Below, piece by piece: positions 35,214 through 47,849 of a stretch of DNA of 64,000 nucleotides; the first letter of the stretch is position 1, and every line of letters begins with the position of its first letter. The position numbers were made by a program, and so were the translations under genes. Location: assembly GCF_022539505.1 (NCBI RefSeq), contig NC_061508.1, forward strand, positions 68,209,754 to 68,273,753. Direction: 5' to 3'. The stretch comes from Lolium rigidum. Its lineage: Eukaryota > Streptophyta > Magnoliopsida > Poales > Poaceae. Below the pieces are notes generated by a model. It did not search any database and was not told the DNA's origin. It saw only the letters and a list, made by a program, of their open reading frames with translations.

Positions 35214-36594
35214 TTTCTTCGAGTAGGATGAGGTAAGAAAAGCATCGGCAGGACGAGGAGTTGAAGTGTAGTTGTCAAAAATCAACTGGAAATGAAAGTC
35301 TCGACATCAATCATCAAGCAAAATAGATTTCCATTGATTCTCAAAATATTTACAAGTCATTACATCAGAAGGATATCCTATCAAACTAATGAGATAGGTG
35401 TCGCCAAAGCTATTTTGGCGACAACATCAAAAGAAAAGAGAAAACAAAAGAAAGAAAGGGTGGTCTACTTGACCTCCGGCTTCGATGAGCTGGGAGCAGG
35501 AGTTGGCTTGCATCCGAGGTAGGCAAGGATTTTCTTCGCATTAGGCATGGCAGCCTTGATCAATGATTGCCACCTCTTCGTCTCCATCGCTGTTGTGTCG
35601 CCAACTCTCGTCCAGTCGTCATCTTGTTGGCTGTCAGCGACCAAGGCGATAGTGCCTTCGACGCCAACTTTCAAACCTTCTTGGCGAAGTTTGAGCCCAA
35701 GGTCTTCTTGAGACTTGAAGCATTTGGCGAGAGCAACAAAAGTGTTGGGCTCTTCCTTCTTCGGGAATAAGTAGGGAAAAAGCTGCGACAGACCTGCTCT
35801 GGCATCGGTAAGGCCTTCGCGCGCCTCGTCCCCATGGATCTCAAGGAGAGAAAGCGCATCGAGAAGGCAATCACCTTCAGGATTGTCTAGCTCATATTCC
35901 TGTTGCGTCCTCCCTGAATGAATAACAAAAAGCATATCAAGAAAAGGCAAGCAATGACAAAGATGAGGACCCGAAGAAATAGCAAGGATATAAGTACTTA
36001 CTAACAAAACGTCGACTCTGCGACTCCAGGCGAGTAAGGATCTCTTTCTCGCGAGCAGCCTGCTGAGCCATGTTCTCGCTCAATGAAGTTTCCGCGTCAT
36101 GAAGTCTTTTTCGAAGATCTTCGACAGCGGAGGCATCTTTTTCAGCTTTTTTGCAAGCTTTTTCGCTTTGCTCTAACTTGGTAGTAAGAGCGTCAGCGCG
36201 ATTGTTAGCTTCAGCAAGGGATGCTGGCAAAAAAAAAGCGACAGTAAAATGTCATGACAAAAGAAATGAAGGAGTGTGATCGACAGAAGAAGCAGGGAAA
36301 AAAGAGTACCTTCAAGCTTGGTGGCATAATCACGATACCCGATAAATTGGGTACCGAGGCGGATAAATTCCTTCATGGAAGGCTGACGAGAAAACCACAG
36401 AAAAAAGAAATCAACATAGGAAGCAAAAGCTCGACAGCACCAAGCAAAGATCGGGGAAGAGTCCAAAGCAATGCAATGGTCAAAGTATATAAAAAGAGAG
36501 AGAAAAGATAACTTACATCATCCAATAAAGGAGCCGTGGAACTGACAGTCAGCAAGGAAGGTTCCTTGCCTACCTCGACCCTAGCCCTCTTTGG

Positions 36595-36599
36595 AGAAG
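36595..36599. repeat. TSD AGAAG, left of solo LTR
   Basis: Exact match to 38318-38322. Confidence 0.9.
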
Positions 36600-38317
36600 T
36601 GATACATCTCCGACGTATCGATAATTTCTTATGTTCCATGCCACATTATTGATGATATCTACATGTTTTATGCACACTTTATGTCATATTTATGCGTTTT
36701 CCGGAACTAACCTATTGACGAGATGCCGAAGTGCCGGTTCTCGTTTTTCTGCTGTTTTTGGTTTCAGAAATCCTAGTAAGGAAATATTCTCGGAATTGGA
36801 CGAAATCAACGCCCAGGGTCCTATTTTTGCACGAAGCTTCCAGAAGACCGGAGGGGAGATGAAGTGGGGCCACGGGGCGCCGACACAGTAAGGCGGCGCG
36901 GCCAAGGGGGGGCCCGCGCCTCCCTAGTGTGTGGCCCCCCTGTCAGGCCTCCGACTCCGCCCTTCCGCCTACTTAAGGTCTCCGTCGCGAAAACCCTACC
37001 ACGTTCGACGAAACTAGAGAAAACCTTCCAGAGCCGCCGCCATCGCGAAGCCAAGATCTGGGGGACAGGAGTCTCTGTTCCGGCACGCCGCCGGGACGGG
37101 GAAGTGCCCCCGGAAGGCTCCTCCATCGACGCCACCGCCACCTTCATCAACGCTGCTGTCTCCCATGAGGAGGGAGTAGTTCTCCGTCGAGGCTTGGGGC
37201 TGTACCGGTAGCTATGTGGTTCATCTCTCTCCCTATGTACTTCAATACAATAATCTCATGAGCTGCCTTACATGATTGAGATTCATATGATGATGCTTGT
37301 AATCTAGATGTCATTATGCTAGTCAAGTGGGTTTTACTTATGTGATCTCCGGAGACTCCTTGTCCCACGTGTGTAAAGGTGACGAGTGTGTGCACCGTGT
37401 GGGTCTCTTAGGCTATATTTCACGGAATACTTATTCACTGTTATGAATGGCGTAGTGAAGTGCTTATTTATATCTCTTTATGATTGCAATGTGTTTTGTA
37501 TCACAATTTATCCATGTGCTACTCTAGTGATGTTATTAAAGTAGTTTATTCCTCCTGCACGGTGTAATGGTGACAGTGTGTGCATCCGTGTTAGTACTTG
37601 GCGTAGGCTATGATTATGATCTCTTGTAGATTATGAAGTTAACTATTGCTATGATGGTATTCATGTGATCTATTCCTCCTACATAGTGTGAAGGTGACAG
37701 TGTGCATGCTATGTTAGTACTTGGTTTAGTTGTGTTGATCTGTCATGCACTCTAAGGTTATTTAAATATGAACATTGAATATTGTGGAGCTTGTTAACTC
37801 GGGCATTGAGGGTTCGTGTAATCCTACACGGTTAGTGGTGTTCATCATCCAACAAGAGAGTGTAGAGTATGCATTTATCTATTCTGTTATGTGATCAAAG
37901 TTGAGAGTGTCCACTAGTGAAAGTCTAATCCCTAGGCCTTGTTCCTAAATATCGCTATCGCTGCTTGTTTACTCGTTTTACTTGCGTTACTACTGCTGCG
38001 TTACTACTGCTTGTTTACTGTCGTGTTGGGCAAAGCACTTTTCTGAGTGCCGTTGCCACTTGCTCATACTTATTTATACCACCTGTATTTCACTATCTCT
38101 TCGCCGAACTAGTGCACCTATTAGGTGTGTTGGGGACACAAGAGACTTCTTGCTTTGTGGTTGCAGGGTTGCATGAGAGGGATATCTTTGACCTCTTCCT
38201 CCCTGAGTTCGATAAACCTTGGGTGATCCACTTAAGGGAAACTTGCTGCTGTTCTACAAACCTCTGCTCTTGGAGGCCCAACACAGTCTACAAGAATAGA
38301 AGCTCCCGTAGACATCA
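36600..38317 (+). mobile_element. solo LTR, 1718 bp
   Basis: Starts TGATACATCTCCGACGTATC and ends CCCGTAGACATCA, with AGAAG duplicated on both sides and no internal region. A single LTR with an intact target duplication is the product of unequal recombination between the two LTRs of a former element. It interrupts the antisense gypsy ORF. Confidence 0.9.
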
Positions 38318-38355
38318 AGAAGGGGCACGGGGGCTTGGAACTGGAGTTGGATGCT

Positions 38356-38865
38356 TGATAACCCACAAGTATAGGGGATCGCAACAGTCTTCGAGGGAAG
38401 TAAAACCCAAATTTATTGATTCGACACAAGGGGAGGTAAAGAATACTTATAAGCCTTAACAACTGAGTTGTCAATTCAGCTGCACCGGAAAAGCACTAGT
38501 AACGGGGGTGATGTGAAAGTAACGAGTGATATGAGAGCAAGTAGTAGCAAGAATACACATAGCAAGTAATAGTAACACGAGAGGCAATGGCACCGTAAAA
38601 TAGTTGGTACTACTTCCAATGTCATGTAGAACGAGTATATGATGATGAGAGNNNNNNNNNNNNNNNNNNNNNNNNNNNNNNNNNNNNNNNNNNNNNNNNN
38701 NNNNNNNNNNNNNNNNNNNNNNNNNNNNNNNNNNNNNNNNNNNNNNNNNNNAGGTTAGTTCCGGAGAATGCATAAAAACATTATAAAGTGCAAGCAAAAC
38801 ATGTAAGTATTGTCATAAAACAAGCATGAAACATCAGAAATTATAGGTACGTTGGAGACGTATCA
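38356..38865 (-). repeat. element C, left LTR with assembly gap
   Basis: Matches the right LTR on both sides of the N-run: up to GATGATGAGAG before it and from AGGTTAGTTCCGG after it. Confidence 0.88.
38652..38751. other. assembly gap (100 N), true size probably about 1.1 kb
   Basis: The N-run lies inside the left LTR. The corresponding part of the right LTR is 43248-44367, about 1120 bp, so the placeholder understates the missing sequence. Confidence 0.9.
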
Positions 38866-41313
38866 GCATCCCCAAGCTTAGTTCCTGCTCGCCCTCGAGT
38901 AGGTAAACGATAAAAAGAGTAATTTCTGTAGTGACATGCTACTTACATAATCTTGATCATACTATTATAAAGCATATGAGATGAATGCAGTGACTCAAGG
39001 CAATGATCTATAGTTGCTAACAAATAGATAACATATAGCAAAAACTTTTCATGAATAGTACTTTCAAGATAAGCATCAAAAGATCTTGCATAAGAGTTAA
39101 CTCATAAGGCAATAAATTCAAAGTAAAGGCATTGAAGCAACACAGAGGAAGATTTAAGTTTCAGCAGTTGCTTTCAACTTTCAACATGTATATCTCATGG
39201 ATAATGGTCAACACAAAGTAATATGATGAATGCAAATAAGCAAGTATGTAAGAATCAATGCACAGTTGACACAAGTGTTTGCTTCTAAGATGGAAGGAAG
39301 TAGGTAAACTGACTCAACATAAAGTAAAAGAAAGGCCATTCGCAGAGGGAAGCAGGGATTAAATCATGTGCTAGAGCTTTTTAAGTTTTGAAATCATATA
39401 GAGAGCATAAAAGTAAAGTTTTGAGAGGTGTTTGTTGTTGTCAACGAATGGTAGTGGGCACTCTAACTACCTCATCAACCGGACTTTCAAGAGCGGCTCC
39501 CATGAAGGACGTTATCTCTACCAGCAAGGTAGATCATCCCTCTTCTCTTTTGTTTACACATGTATTTTAGTTTTATTTATGGTTGACACTCCTCCCAACC
39601 TTTTGCTTTCACAAGCCATGGCTAACCGAATCCTCGGGTGCCTTCCAACATTCACATACCATGAAGGAGTGTCTATTTGCAAAATTAAGTTGCTTACTGA
39701 TAGATCAGGGCAAAACACGTGAAGAGAATTATTAATGCAAGTTAATTAATTGGAGCTGGGAACCCCATTGCCAGCTCTTTTTGCAAATTATTGGATAAGC
39801 GGATGTGCCACTAGTCCATTATGAAAGTCTGTCAGGAGTAAATGACAAGATTGAAAGATAAACACCACATACTTCCTCATGAGCTATAAAACATCAACAC
39901 AAATTGAGAAGCATTTTGAAGGTTTAAAGGTAGCACATGAAGTATTTACTTGGAATGGCAGGAAATACCACATAGTAGGTAGATATGGTGGACACAAATG
40001 GCATAGGTTTTGGCTCAAGGTTTTGGATGCACGAGAAGCATTCCCTCTCAGTACAAGGCTTTGGGCTAGCAAGGTTGTTTGAAGCAAACACAAGTATGAA
40101 CCGGTACAACAAAACTTACATAAGAACATATTGCAAGCATTATAAAACTCTACCATGTCTTCCTTGTTGCTCAAACACAATTACCAGAAAATATCTAGAC
40201 CTTAGAGAGACCAATCATGCAAACCAATTTCAACAAGCTCTACGGTATTTCTCCACTAATAGGTTTAAACTACATGATGCAAGAGAAACATGATCTACTT
40301 GAGAGCTCAAAACAATTGCCAAGTATCAAATTATCCAAGACAATATGAAGCATTTTCTTTTTCCAACCAAATAGCAATAAATGCAATAGCTTCCAACTTT
40401 TATCATTGAACATTAAAAGTAAAACGAAGAACACAAGTGTTCATATGAAAAAGCGGAGCGTGTATCTCTCCCACACAAGGATTGCTAGGATCCGAATTTA
40501 TTCAAACATAAACAAAAATAAAAACACACAGACGCTCCAAGCAAAGCACATAAGATGTGACCGAATAAAAATATAGTTTCAATAGAAGAACTTGATAAGT
40601 TGATGAAGAAGGGGATGCCTTGGGCATCCCCAAGCTTAGACGCTTGAGTCTTCTTGAAATATGCAGGGATGAACCACGGGGGCATCCCCAAGCTTAGGCT
40701 TTTCACTCTTCTTGATCATATATCATCCTCCTCTCTTGACCCTTGAAAACTTCCTTCACACCAAACTTCTCATAAACTTCATTAGAGGGGTTAGTACTCA
40801 AAAAACTTTAATCCACCTTGGCCCTGTAGTGACACATTGCAAGTACTAAATAAAACATTAGCTACAGCTCTCCACGTCTAGAAAGCCTCACTTAAAGTCC
40901 ACAAGAGACAATGCAAAAAACAGAGACATAATCTGTCAAAACAGAACAGCCAGTAAACACGAATTTTGAATAGGTACTTCCGTTGCTCAAATCAGAAAAC
41001 TCAAAACTAATGAAAGTTGCGTACATATCTGAGGATCACTCACGTAAATTGGCAGGTTTTTATGAGTTACCTACAGAGAATCATACCCAGATTCGTGACA
41101 GCAAGAAATCTGTTTCTGCGCAGAAATCCAAATCTAGCATCAACTTTATATTAGAGACTTTACTTGGCACAACATTGCAATAAAATAAAGATAAGGAGAG
41201 GTTGCTACAGTAGTAACAACTTCCAAAACACAACAAAACAGTAGCAAAATAAAGACATGGGTTATCTCCCAAGAAGTGCTTTCTTTATAGCCATTAAGAT
41301 GGGCTCAGCGGTT
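38866..41313. other. element C internal non-coding region
   Basis: No pol. Related to the internal region of element D (for example GGTGGACACAAATGGCATAG at about 39989 and 54925). The motif GCATCCCCAAGCTTAG occurs three times (38866, 40624 and 40682), the first being the purine tract beside the LTR read in reverse. Confidence 0.7.
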
Positions 41314-42681
41314 TTAATGATGCACTCGCAAGAAATAAGAGTTGAAGCAAAGGAGAGCATCAAAAAGCAAGTTCAAAACACATTTAAGTCTAACCCACTT
41401 CCTATGCATAGGAATCTTGTACACAAATAAATTCATGAAGAACAAAGTGACAAGCATAAGAAGATAAGACAAGAGTAACTTCAAAATTTTAAGCATATAG
41501 AGAGGTGTTTTGGTACCATGCAAATTTCTACAGCCATATATTCCTCTCTCATAATAATTTTCAGTAGCTTCATGGATAAACTCAACAATATAACTATCAC
41601 ATAAAGCATGTCTTTCATGATCCATAAGCACATAATTTTTATCAAGCTCAAAAATAATAGGATCAAAACTTTCAAACTCACTTTTATCAATAATATAACA
41701 AGATGATTGATCAATCTCAAAAGATATGAGACTCATAGATAAAGTCAAGAACTCTCCAATCCCATTTTCATTAGTAGTACAATTAATAGTATCAAGTAAC
41801 ATAGGACCATCATATAGAGATTTATCATAAACATTTGCCAAGCAAAACTCTTTAGTACCATGCATTTCGACATCAGGAACAAACAAAGCATTATCATAAA
41901 ATTTATCAAAGTAGCATGGATTATCATGAATAACAGTAGCATAATTATTCTCACAAGTTTTACTCATAGGGAATATTTCAAGAGAATCCACAGGAACATA
42001 ACATTCATCCGCCTTTGGTAAGCATGGAGGTCAATCAAATAGTGTAAGAGATAAAGAGTTACTCTCATTAGAAGGTTGGCATGGGTAGCTAATCCATTCT
42101 TCATCCTTTTGTTCATCACTCTCCTCTTCTTTTTCATCCAATGAGCTTTCAGGTTCATCAATTTCCTCCTCTTTTTCATCCAATGAGCTTCCAGGTTCAT
42201 CAATTTCTTCTTCCACTGGTTCCTGCAAATTGTGAGTGCATTCTTGTGCATTAATGAGTCTCTCTTTATAATCAATGATATAAGGATTATCACTGTAGCT
42301 TTCTATGCAAAAATTAAGGATAGAAGAGACATAATCTTTAAGGTCCTTACAAGCAGCACAAGTTTCATAATTTCTAGCAATGAAGGATTCGATCTCAGAA
42401 GCTCCCATAAACAAAACAAATTGTTCTACTTCTTCGAACCCAAAATGAATATAGCTATTCCAATTATAGTTGTTAATTAAAACTTCCTCACTAAAGCCAC
42501 ATTGAAATTTAAGATGTTTAGTATCCTGTTCAGAGCAACAGTTTATATCATGGCGTTTAAGCAAGATTTTAGCAATTGTATTCAATTTTTCTATAACAGC
42601 ACTCATAACTTTTCCCGTTCTCGATTCTCTATAATTATTATATAATTCAATAAGCTCCAAATAGGTTGTGGGTTCTTCCAT
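41314..42681 (-). pseudogene. element C gag-like ORF with in-frame stop
   Basis: Starts MEEPTTYLELIELY at 42681 and runs to 41314 in one frame, broken by a TGA at 42031-42033. The first half is helical and carries two to three 14-residue acidic repeats (EIDEPGSSLDEKEE). The second half has Cys-poor acidic segments and ends in hydrophobic helices. I do not recognise conserved retroviral motifs. It recurs in grass non-autonomous LTR elements, judged by style and position after the primer-binding site. Whether the stop is read through is unknown. Confidence 0.55.
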
Positions 42682-42952
42682 AACAACAGTTTTTAATTTT
42701 TCGGTTTTTCAAATTTTTATGGATTTTTGGGTATATGAGGAAAGTAAAAAAAACAAAAAGAAACTAAGCAAAAGTAAACTAAGAAAAATAATACTAGACA
42801 GAAATAAACTAAGCACAAATAAACTAGACAAAAGTAAACTAAGCAAAACAAAATAAAATAAAATAAAAACAGAGATAGAGGTAGAGTGTACTCCCCATAT
42901 GAACTTATGAGTAGAGCTATGCCTCCCCGGCAACGGCACCAGAAAATAGTCT

Positions 42953-44481
42953 TGATAACCCACAAGTATAGGGGATCGCAACAGTCTTCGAGGGAAGTAA
43001 AACCCAAATTTATTGATTCGACACAAGGGGAGGTAAAGAATACTTATAAGCCTTAACAACTGAGTTGTCAATTCAGCTGCACTGGAAAAGCACTAGAAAC
43101 AGGGGTGATGTGAAAGTAACGATGATATGAGAGCAATGAGTAACAAGTAACACATCAGCAGTAATAGTAAATACGTGAGGCAATGGCACCAGAAAATAGT
43201 TGATACTACTTCCAATGTCATGTAGAACGAGTATATGATGATGAGAGATGGACCAGGGTTCCCAGCTATCTACACTAGTGGTAACTCTCCAATAACAAGT
43301 ATTGGGTGAACAAATTACAGTTGGGCAATTGATAGGATTGAAATAGCATTAAGACAGAACATCAAGATCATTAATCATGTAGGCATGTTTTCCATATATA
43401 GTCATACGTGCTCGCAATGAGAAACTTGTACAACATCTTTTGTCCTACCAGCCGGTGGCAGCCGGGCCTCTAGGGAATCTACCGGAAATTAAGGCACTCC
43501 TTTTAATAGAGCACCGGAGCAAAGCATTAATACTCCGTGAAAACATGTGATCCTCATATCTAAGCCTTTCCCTCCAGTTGTCCCAATTTCTGTCACTTTG
43601 GGGCCTTTGGTTCCGGACATAGACATGTGCATACAACTTGTAGATACAATCTAAGCAATAAGTATAGAGCTTAAATCTAAGATCGTGCCACTCGGGCCCT
43701 AGTGACAAGCATTAAACACAACAAGATTGCAGCAACAATAACTTCACAAACTTTATAGATAGACTAATCATAATGTAACAATCCATCGGATCCCAACAAA
43801 CACAACACCGATTACATCAGATGAATCTCAATCATGTAAGGCAGCTCATGAGATCATTGTATTGAAGTACATGGGGGAGAGAATACCAACTAGCTACAGC
43901 TAGAACCCGTAGTCCATGGGGGAACTACTCACGGAGCATGATGGAGGCGGTGGCGTTGATGGAGATGGCTTCCGGGGCACTTCCCCGTCCCGGCAGGGTG
44001 CCGGAACGAGACTTTCGTCCCCGAAACGGAGTTTCGCGATGGTGGCGGCGCCCCGGAGTCTTTCTCGGAGTTTCGTCAATTGGTCTCGCGTTTTTAGGTC
44101 GAAAGGGCTTATATAGGCGAAGAGGCGGCGCGGAGGGGCACCGGGCGCCCTCCCCATAGGCCGGCGCGGCCAGGGGCCTGCCCGCGCGGCCCTATGGTGT
44201 GGGGGCCCCAGGCCTCCCCTCTGACTCCCCTTCGGTGTCCTGGTCCGTCTCGGTGAATTATGATGTTTGGTATTCGTTTCGTCGAATTCTGAGAATATTG
44301 CCCGAACAGCCTTTCTGGAACCAAAAAAAGCAGAAAACAGGAACTGGCACTTCGGCATCTTGTTAATAGGTTAGTTCCGGAGAATGCATAAAAACATTAT
44401 AAAGTGCAAGCAAAACATGTAAGTATTGTCATAAAACAAGCATGGAACATCAGAAATTATAGGTACGTTGGAGACGTATCA
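42953..44481 (-). repeat. element C, right LTR (1529 bp)
   Basis: Complete LTR; on the minus strand starts TGATACGTCTCC and ends at TATCA next to the primer-binding site. Confidence 0.92.
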
Positions 44482-46065
44482 ATGCTCGACGTTTTGCTGA
44501 GGAGGCGAGGTTTCCTCCACGTCAGGTTGAGCATCCGAAACAACTAAAGTACACGACGTACTCGTTCGAGCAGCCGCGTCAATAGGTGGATCTTCTTCCT
44601 CGTCACCACTACAATAATACGTCGACAGTATAAGAAATAACACAGACAAAATATCGAGAGCAAGCAAAAAGAGTAGCAAAGACTTACGAGCTGACAAGGG
44701 CATCCAAGTAAGGGTTGAAAGTTGTCCTTTCTTCAGTAGGAGCAACTTCTTCGGCAGGAGGTGCGCCGGCGTTGGAGGTGCCGGAATCGGCAACTTCGTC
44801 CCGTTTTCTCTTGTTCCTTGGAGAAACGGCAGAGGGAAGGGAGTGTGCCGATTCGGAAGCCTCAGATTCAACTTCTTTTTCAGAGGAAGCCGCAGATTTT
44901 TGAGAACCTGCGACTTCACTCTCAGGGTGAGAAGTACCCTGGTTGTCGTCGGTGACAACAGTCCGTTATTCGACTTCTCCACCTTCAGGAAGAGGAGGAA
45001 GAGAAGCTAGAACTTGGTGGTTCTACAAAAAAACAATAATTGTCGACAAAAAGTTATGAACGCCGGCAAGATAGTAGTCGACAAATATTGAAAAATCGAG
45101 AGGACAAGATAGTAGTCGAGGGAAAAAATTACCTCGGGGAGGGGGTTGGTTCTACTATATGGTTTCACGCGGCAAGAGGATGGAATAGTATCCTTCTTGC
45201 TAAGCGATGAAAATTTTCGGATTAGCTTCTCCAAGTCCTTTACGAGAAGATCTTTGGAGAGCCTTTCGACATCTTCTTCCCCAGCATACATCCAAAGGGG
45301 ATTTTTGCGAGCTTGTAAAGGCTGCACTCTAATCCTAAGGAAGTAGGCTGTGATGTGGATACTCGACAACTCCTTGCCACGGGTGTTCTGAAGCTCACGG
45401 ATGCGAGTCATCAGCGCCTCTATCGCCGATTTCTCTTCTTCGGTGGCTTCAGCATCCCAAGATCGGCAGCGAAGAATCTTGGCTCCTCCATCAAAAGGAG
45501 CAATGTTGTAATCCACCGAGTCGGAGCTTTCTTCATGTACATAGAGCCACTTTTTGCGCCACCCTTGGACGGAGTCGGGGAATTGGACGTCGAAGTACTC
45601 GACATCAGGGCGAACGCAAATGACAACGCCGCCTATGTTGTAGGTGACGTTGTGATGGCCATTGCGGCGGCAATAGAAGATGCGCTTCCACAGATCCCAA
45701 TTGGGATGGACTCCAAGGAAGCACTCACAGAGAGTGATGAAGATAGAGATGTGGAGGATAGAATTGGGCGTTAGCTGATGCAGCTGAAGCCCATAGACAA
45801 AAAGAAGACCTCGACGAAACTCGTGGATAGGGGGAGAAAGACCGCGGATGAGATGGTCAACGAAACTGACCCGATACTCGATTGGAGGCGATGGATAGCT
45901 CTCCTCCTTGGGGAAGCGCAGCGCGTTCTCCTTCTTGGTGAACCTAAGCTTCTTCAGCAGGTTCATATCCTGATTCGAGATCTTGGATCTCTCCCACTCC
46001 AGATCTTCGGTGGCCATCTTGGATTCGGGACTGCTATGCCTGGTCAGACGCGCGCGTGGTGGCAT

Positions 46066-47462
46066 CAATGAGCGTGGAGGAGAAAGGTGTGAGCATGGTT
46101 GAGCGCAAGAGGCAATGGGAGCAGTGGAGGATTTTGCAGAGAAGAAGCAGAGGTGCGGCGCGAGCGAAAGTTTACAAGGAGGAAGACGATGACCTTAAAT
46201 AAAGGTGCGGTGAATCGACGCACCGTTGGATGAAGAGATTGCGGCATAGATGGTGTACACGTGGACAAGGGGTAAAAAGTAATTTCATTCAGACGAGAAA
46301 GAACAGGAGCTACAGTACGTGCGCCAGGAAAAGTGGAGGACGTGTGTCCCCCACTTGCACGACGTGTTAACTTGATGAGCAATTTGGGCCCGCAAGGCAG
46401 AGAGAGCAGTTCTCGTGTTTTCCCGATGCAGCGGTCGTGGCGGTCGTCAGCAATGATGTCACCTTGGCAAGAGAAAAATTCGGCTGAGCAGCTTCATAAT
46501 AATGGCGACAGCAGAAGATTGATGATTATTTCGAGAGCCTTTGGTCAAATACAAGTTTTTGATCAAATGCTCGGGGGCTACTTTGGAACAATTAAAACCT
46601 CGAGAGTGACAAAATAGAAATGGCGAGAGCCTATGATCAAATACAAGCATTTGTTCATAGCCTCGGGGACTACTCCCATCGGGAGCGCTGGTCGCGCACC
46701 CGATAGATATGAAAACTTCGAGAAAGAAGGAAAATATAGCAACATAAGGCGTTGAGCCTACACCCAAGCACAAGTCCTTGGCTGTAGCCTCGAGGGCTAC
46801 TCCCATCGGGAACGCTGTTCGCGTGCCCGATGAAATTATAATACAAAAGAGAGAGAAGGAATAACAAGTGAGCATATTTCGATTTATATAAATAACTCTA
46901 CATATACTCCCATCGGGAAGGCAATATAAGTCATCCGTTGACTCAATAAAATGTGCTATTCCAGCAGCCGAAAAAGCACTCGACAATATATTCTCAGAAC
47001 GCCGAAGTTGCGAACAATTTCTGAATGTCGCAAAAACTTTGTGAAGGTAAGACCCCAGATCCGTTCTGTGTGGCGTGGCGCCGTCTCTGACGTCGGTTTG
47101 CTACTTTTTTCCGTATCAACAGATACGAAGAAAAATCCTAACGAACGTGTTAGGTACCCGATAAAATATGACTGGGACTCGACAGAATGGTAAGACCTTA
47201 AGCGGCACCTGTCGAAGTTTACACCAGTATCCCGAGATCATGTCCAGGGACGTGATCTTGAAGTAGGTTTTTGCGGATTGCCACTAGAGCAGTTAACTAG
47301 TACCTGATCCGTCAGATGAACTAGCCCCAACTACCATTATCCCTGTACAATATATAATTACGTATCCAAAGATATGTGATAAAGTTCGGCAGAGCTATTG
47401 AATGAATATAAAGTTGGAGATTTTCCCTGATTCTGCGATTCAAGCAAAATCTCGGGGGCTAC
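46066..47462 (+). other. gypsy 3' spacer with repeats and polypurine tract
   Basis: Non-coding. A block with GGSTACTCCCATCGGGA occurs three times (about 46665, 46795 and 46905), giving imperfect repeats of about 110-130 bp. The polypurine tract CTCGGGGGCTAC sits directly before the 3' LTR at 47451-47462. This stretch is also the upstream region of the antisense gene starting at 46065. Confidence 0.7.
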
Positions 47463-47849
47463 TGACATAGGCATCCCCAATAGGCCTGCCGAAGATGGTA
47501 CCCGGGGTTTAATGAAGGCCCATGACTCGAAGGATAAGGAGAATCAGAAGCCCAAATTACTATTAAGGAAAGCTAGAGTTGTATTAGGAAATAATACTTG
47601 TAATCTTGCGGGATGGGTTAGAAACCCTCCCGGACTCTGTAACTTGTGTATTACGAATCCCTCGGCTCCGCCTCCTATATAAGGGGGAGTCGAGGGACAA
47701 AGAAAGCATCGATTCATTGTCTCACAAAACCCTAGTTTTCATATCGTCGAGCACTTTTCGACTGAAACCTTCGAGATCTACTTGCCCTCTACTTCCGACT
47801 AAAACCCTAGTCTACAACCTGTAGGCATTGATAAGTTAATCCCTTGTCA
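47463..47849 (+). repeat. gypsy 3' LTR
   Basis: 387 bp, closely matching 26968-27355, followed by TSD CCGTC at 47850-47854. Confidence 0.95.

Larger units (their letters stand above)
38356..44481 (-). mobile_element. non-autonomous LTR element C
   Basis: The LTRs are 38356-38865 (gapped) and 42953-44481, and TSD ATGCT occurs at 38351-38355 and 44482-44486. On the minus strand the LTR reads TGATACGTCTCC..GTTATCA, and the primer-binding site TGGTGCCGTTGCCGGGGA follows the 5' LTR at about 42920-42942. The purine tract AAGCTTGGGGATGC precedes the 3' LTR. The internal region has one gag-like frame and no pol, so the element depends on others. Confidence 0.9.
35465..46065 (-). pseudogene. antisense spliced ORF (gypsy-type transposon domain), split by insertions
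   Basis: The ATG at 46065 opens exon 1 (to 45133), with the domain known as putative gypsy-type transposon domain (HEFRRGLLFVYGLQLHQLTP; FVTLCECFLG-like FITLCECFLGVHP). Further exons with GT-AG borders are 45022-44688 (with an in-frame TAA at 44966-44968), 44608 to about 36517 interrupted by element C and the solo LTR, 36382-36310, 36223-36002 and 35913-35465. Reading through the two insertions restores a continuous Pro-rich and basic stretch (PSPRA, SPKRARVEVGKE). Coiled-coil segments follow. Function unknown; the ORF is carried by Tat-lineage elements in grasses. Confidence 0.75.
26968..47849 (+). mobile_element. Ty3/gypsy element, Tat lineage, with antisense ORFs
   Basis: The LTRs of 388 and 387 bp (26968-27355; 47463-47849) start TG and end CA and differ by about five substitutions and one indel. 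The TSD is CCGTC. Gag, protease, RT, archaeal-type RNase H and integrase follow in order on the plus strand, with no chromodomain recognised. Two spliced antisense ORFs fill the space before the 3' LTR. Antisense ORFs and this RNase H type are known from the Tat lineage (for example Grande and RIRE2). Length is 20.9 kb, of which about 7.9 kb is inserted solo LTR and element C. Confidence 0.93.

Noticed and set aside
36821..37211. Overlapping ORFs in the solo LTR
   Set aside because: They lie within LTR sequence that recurs in related form at 43900-44320 and 53100-53530, on both strands, without protein motifs.
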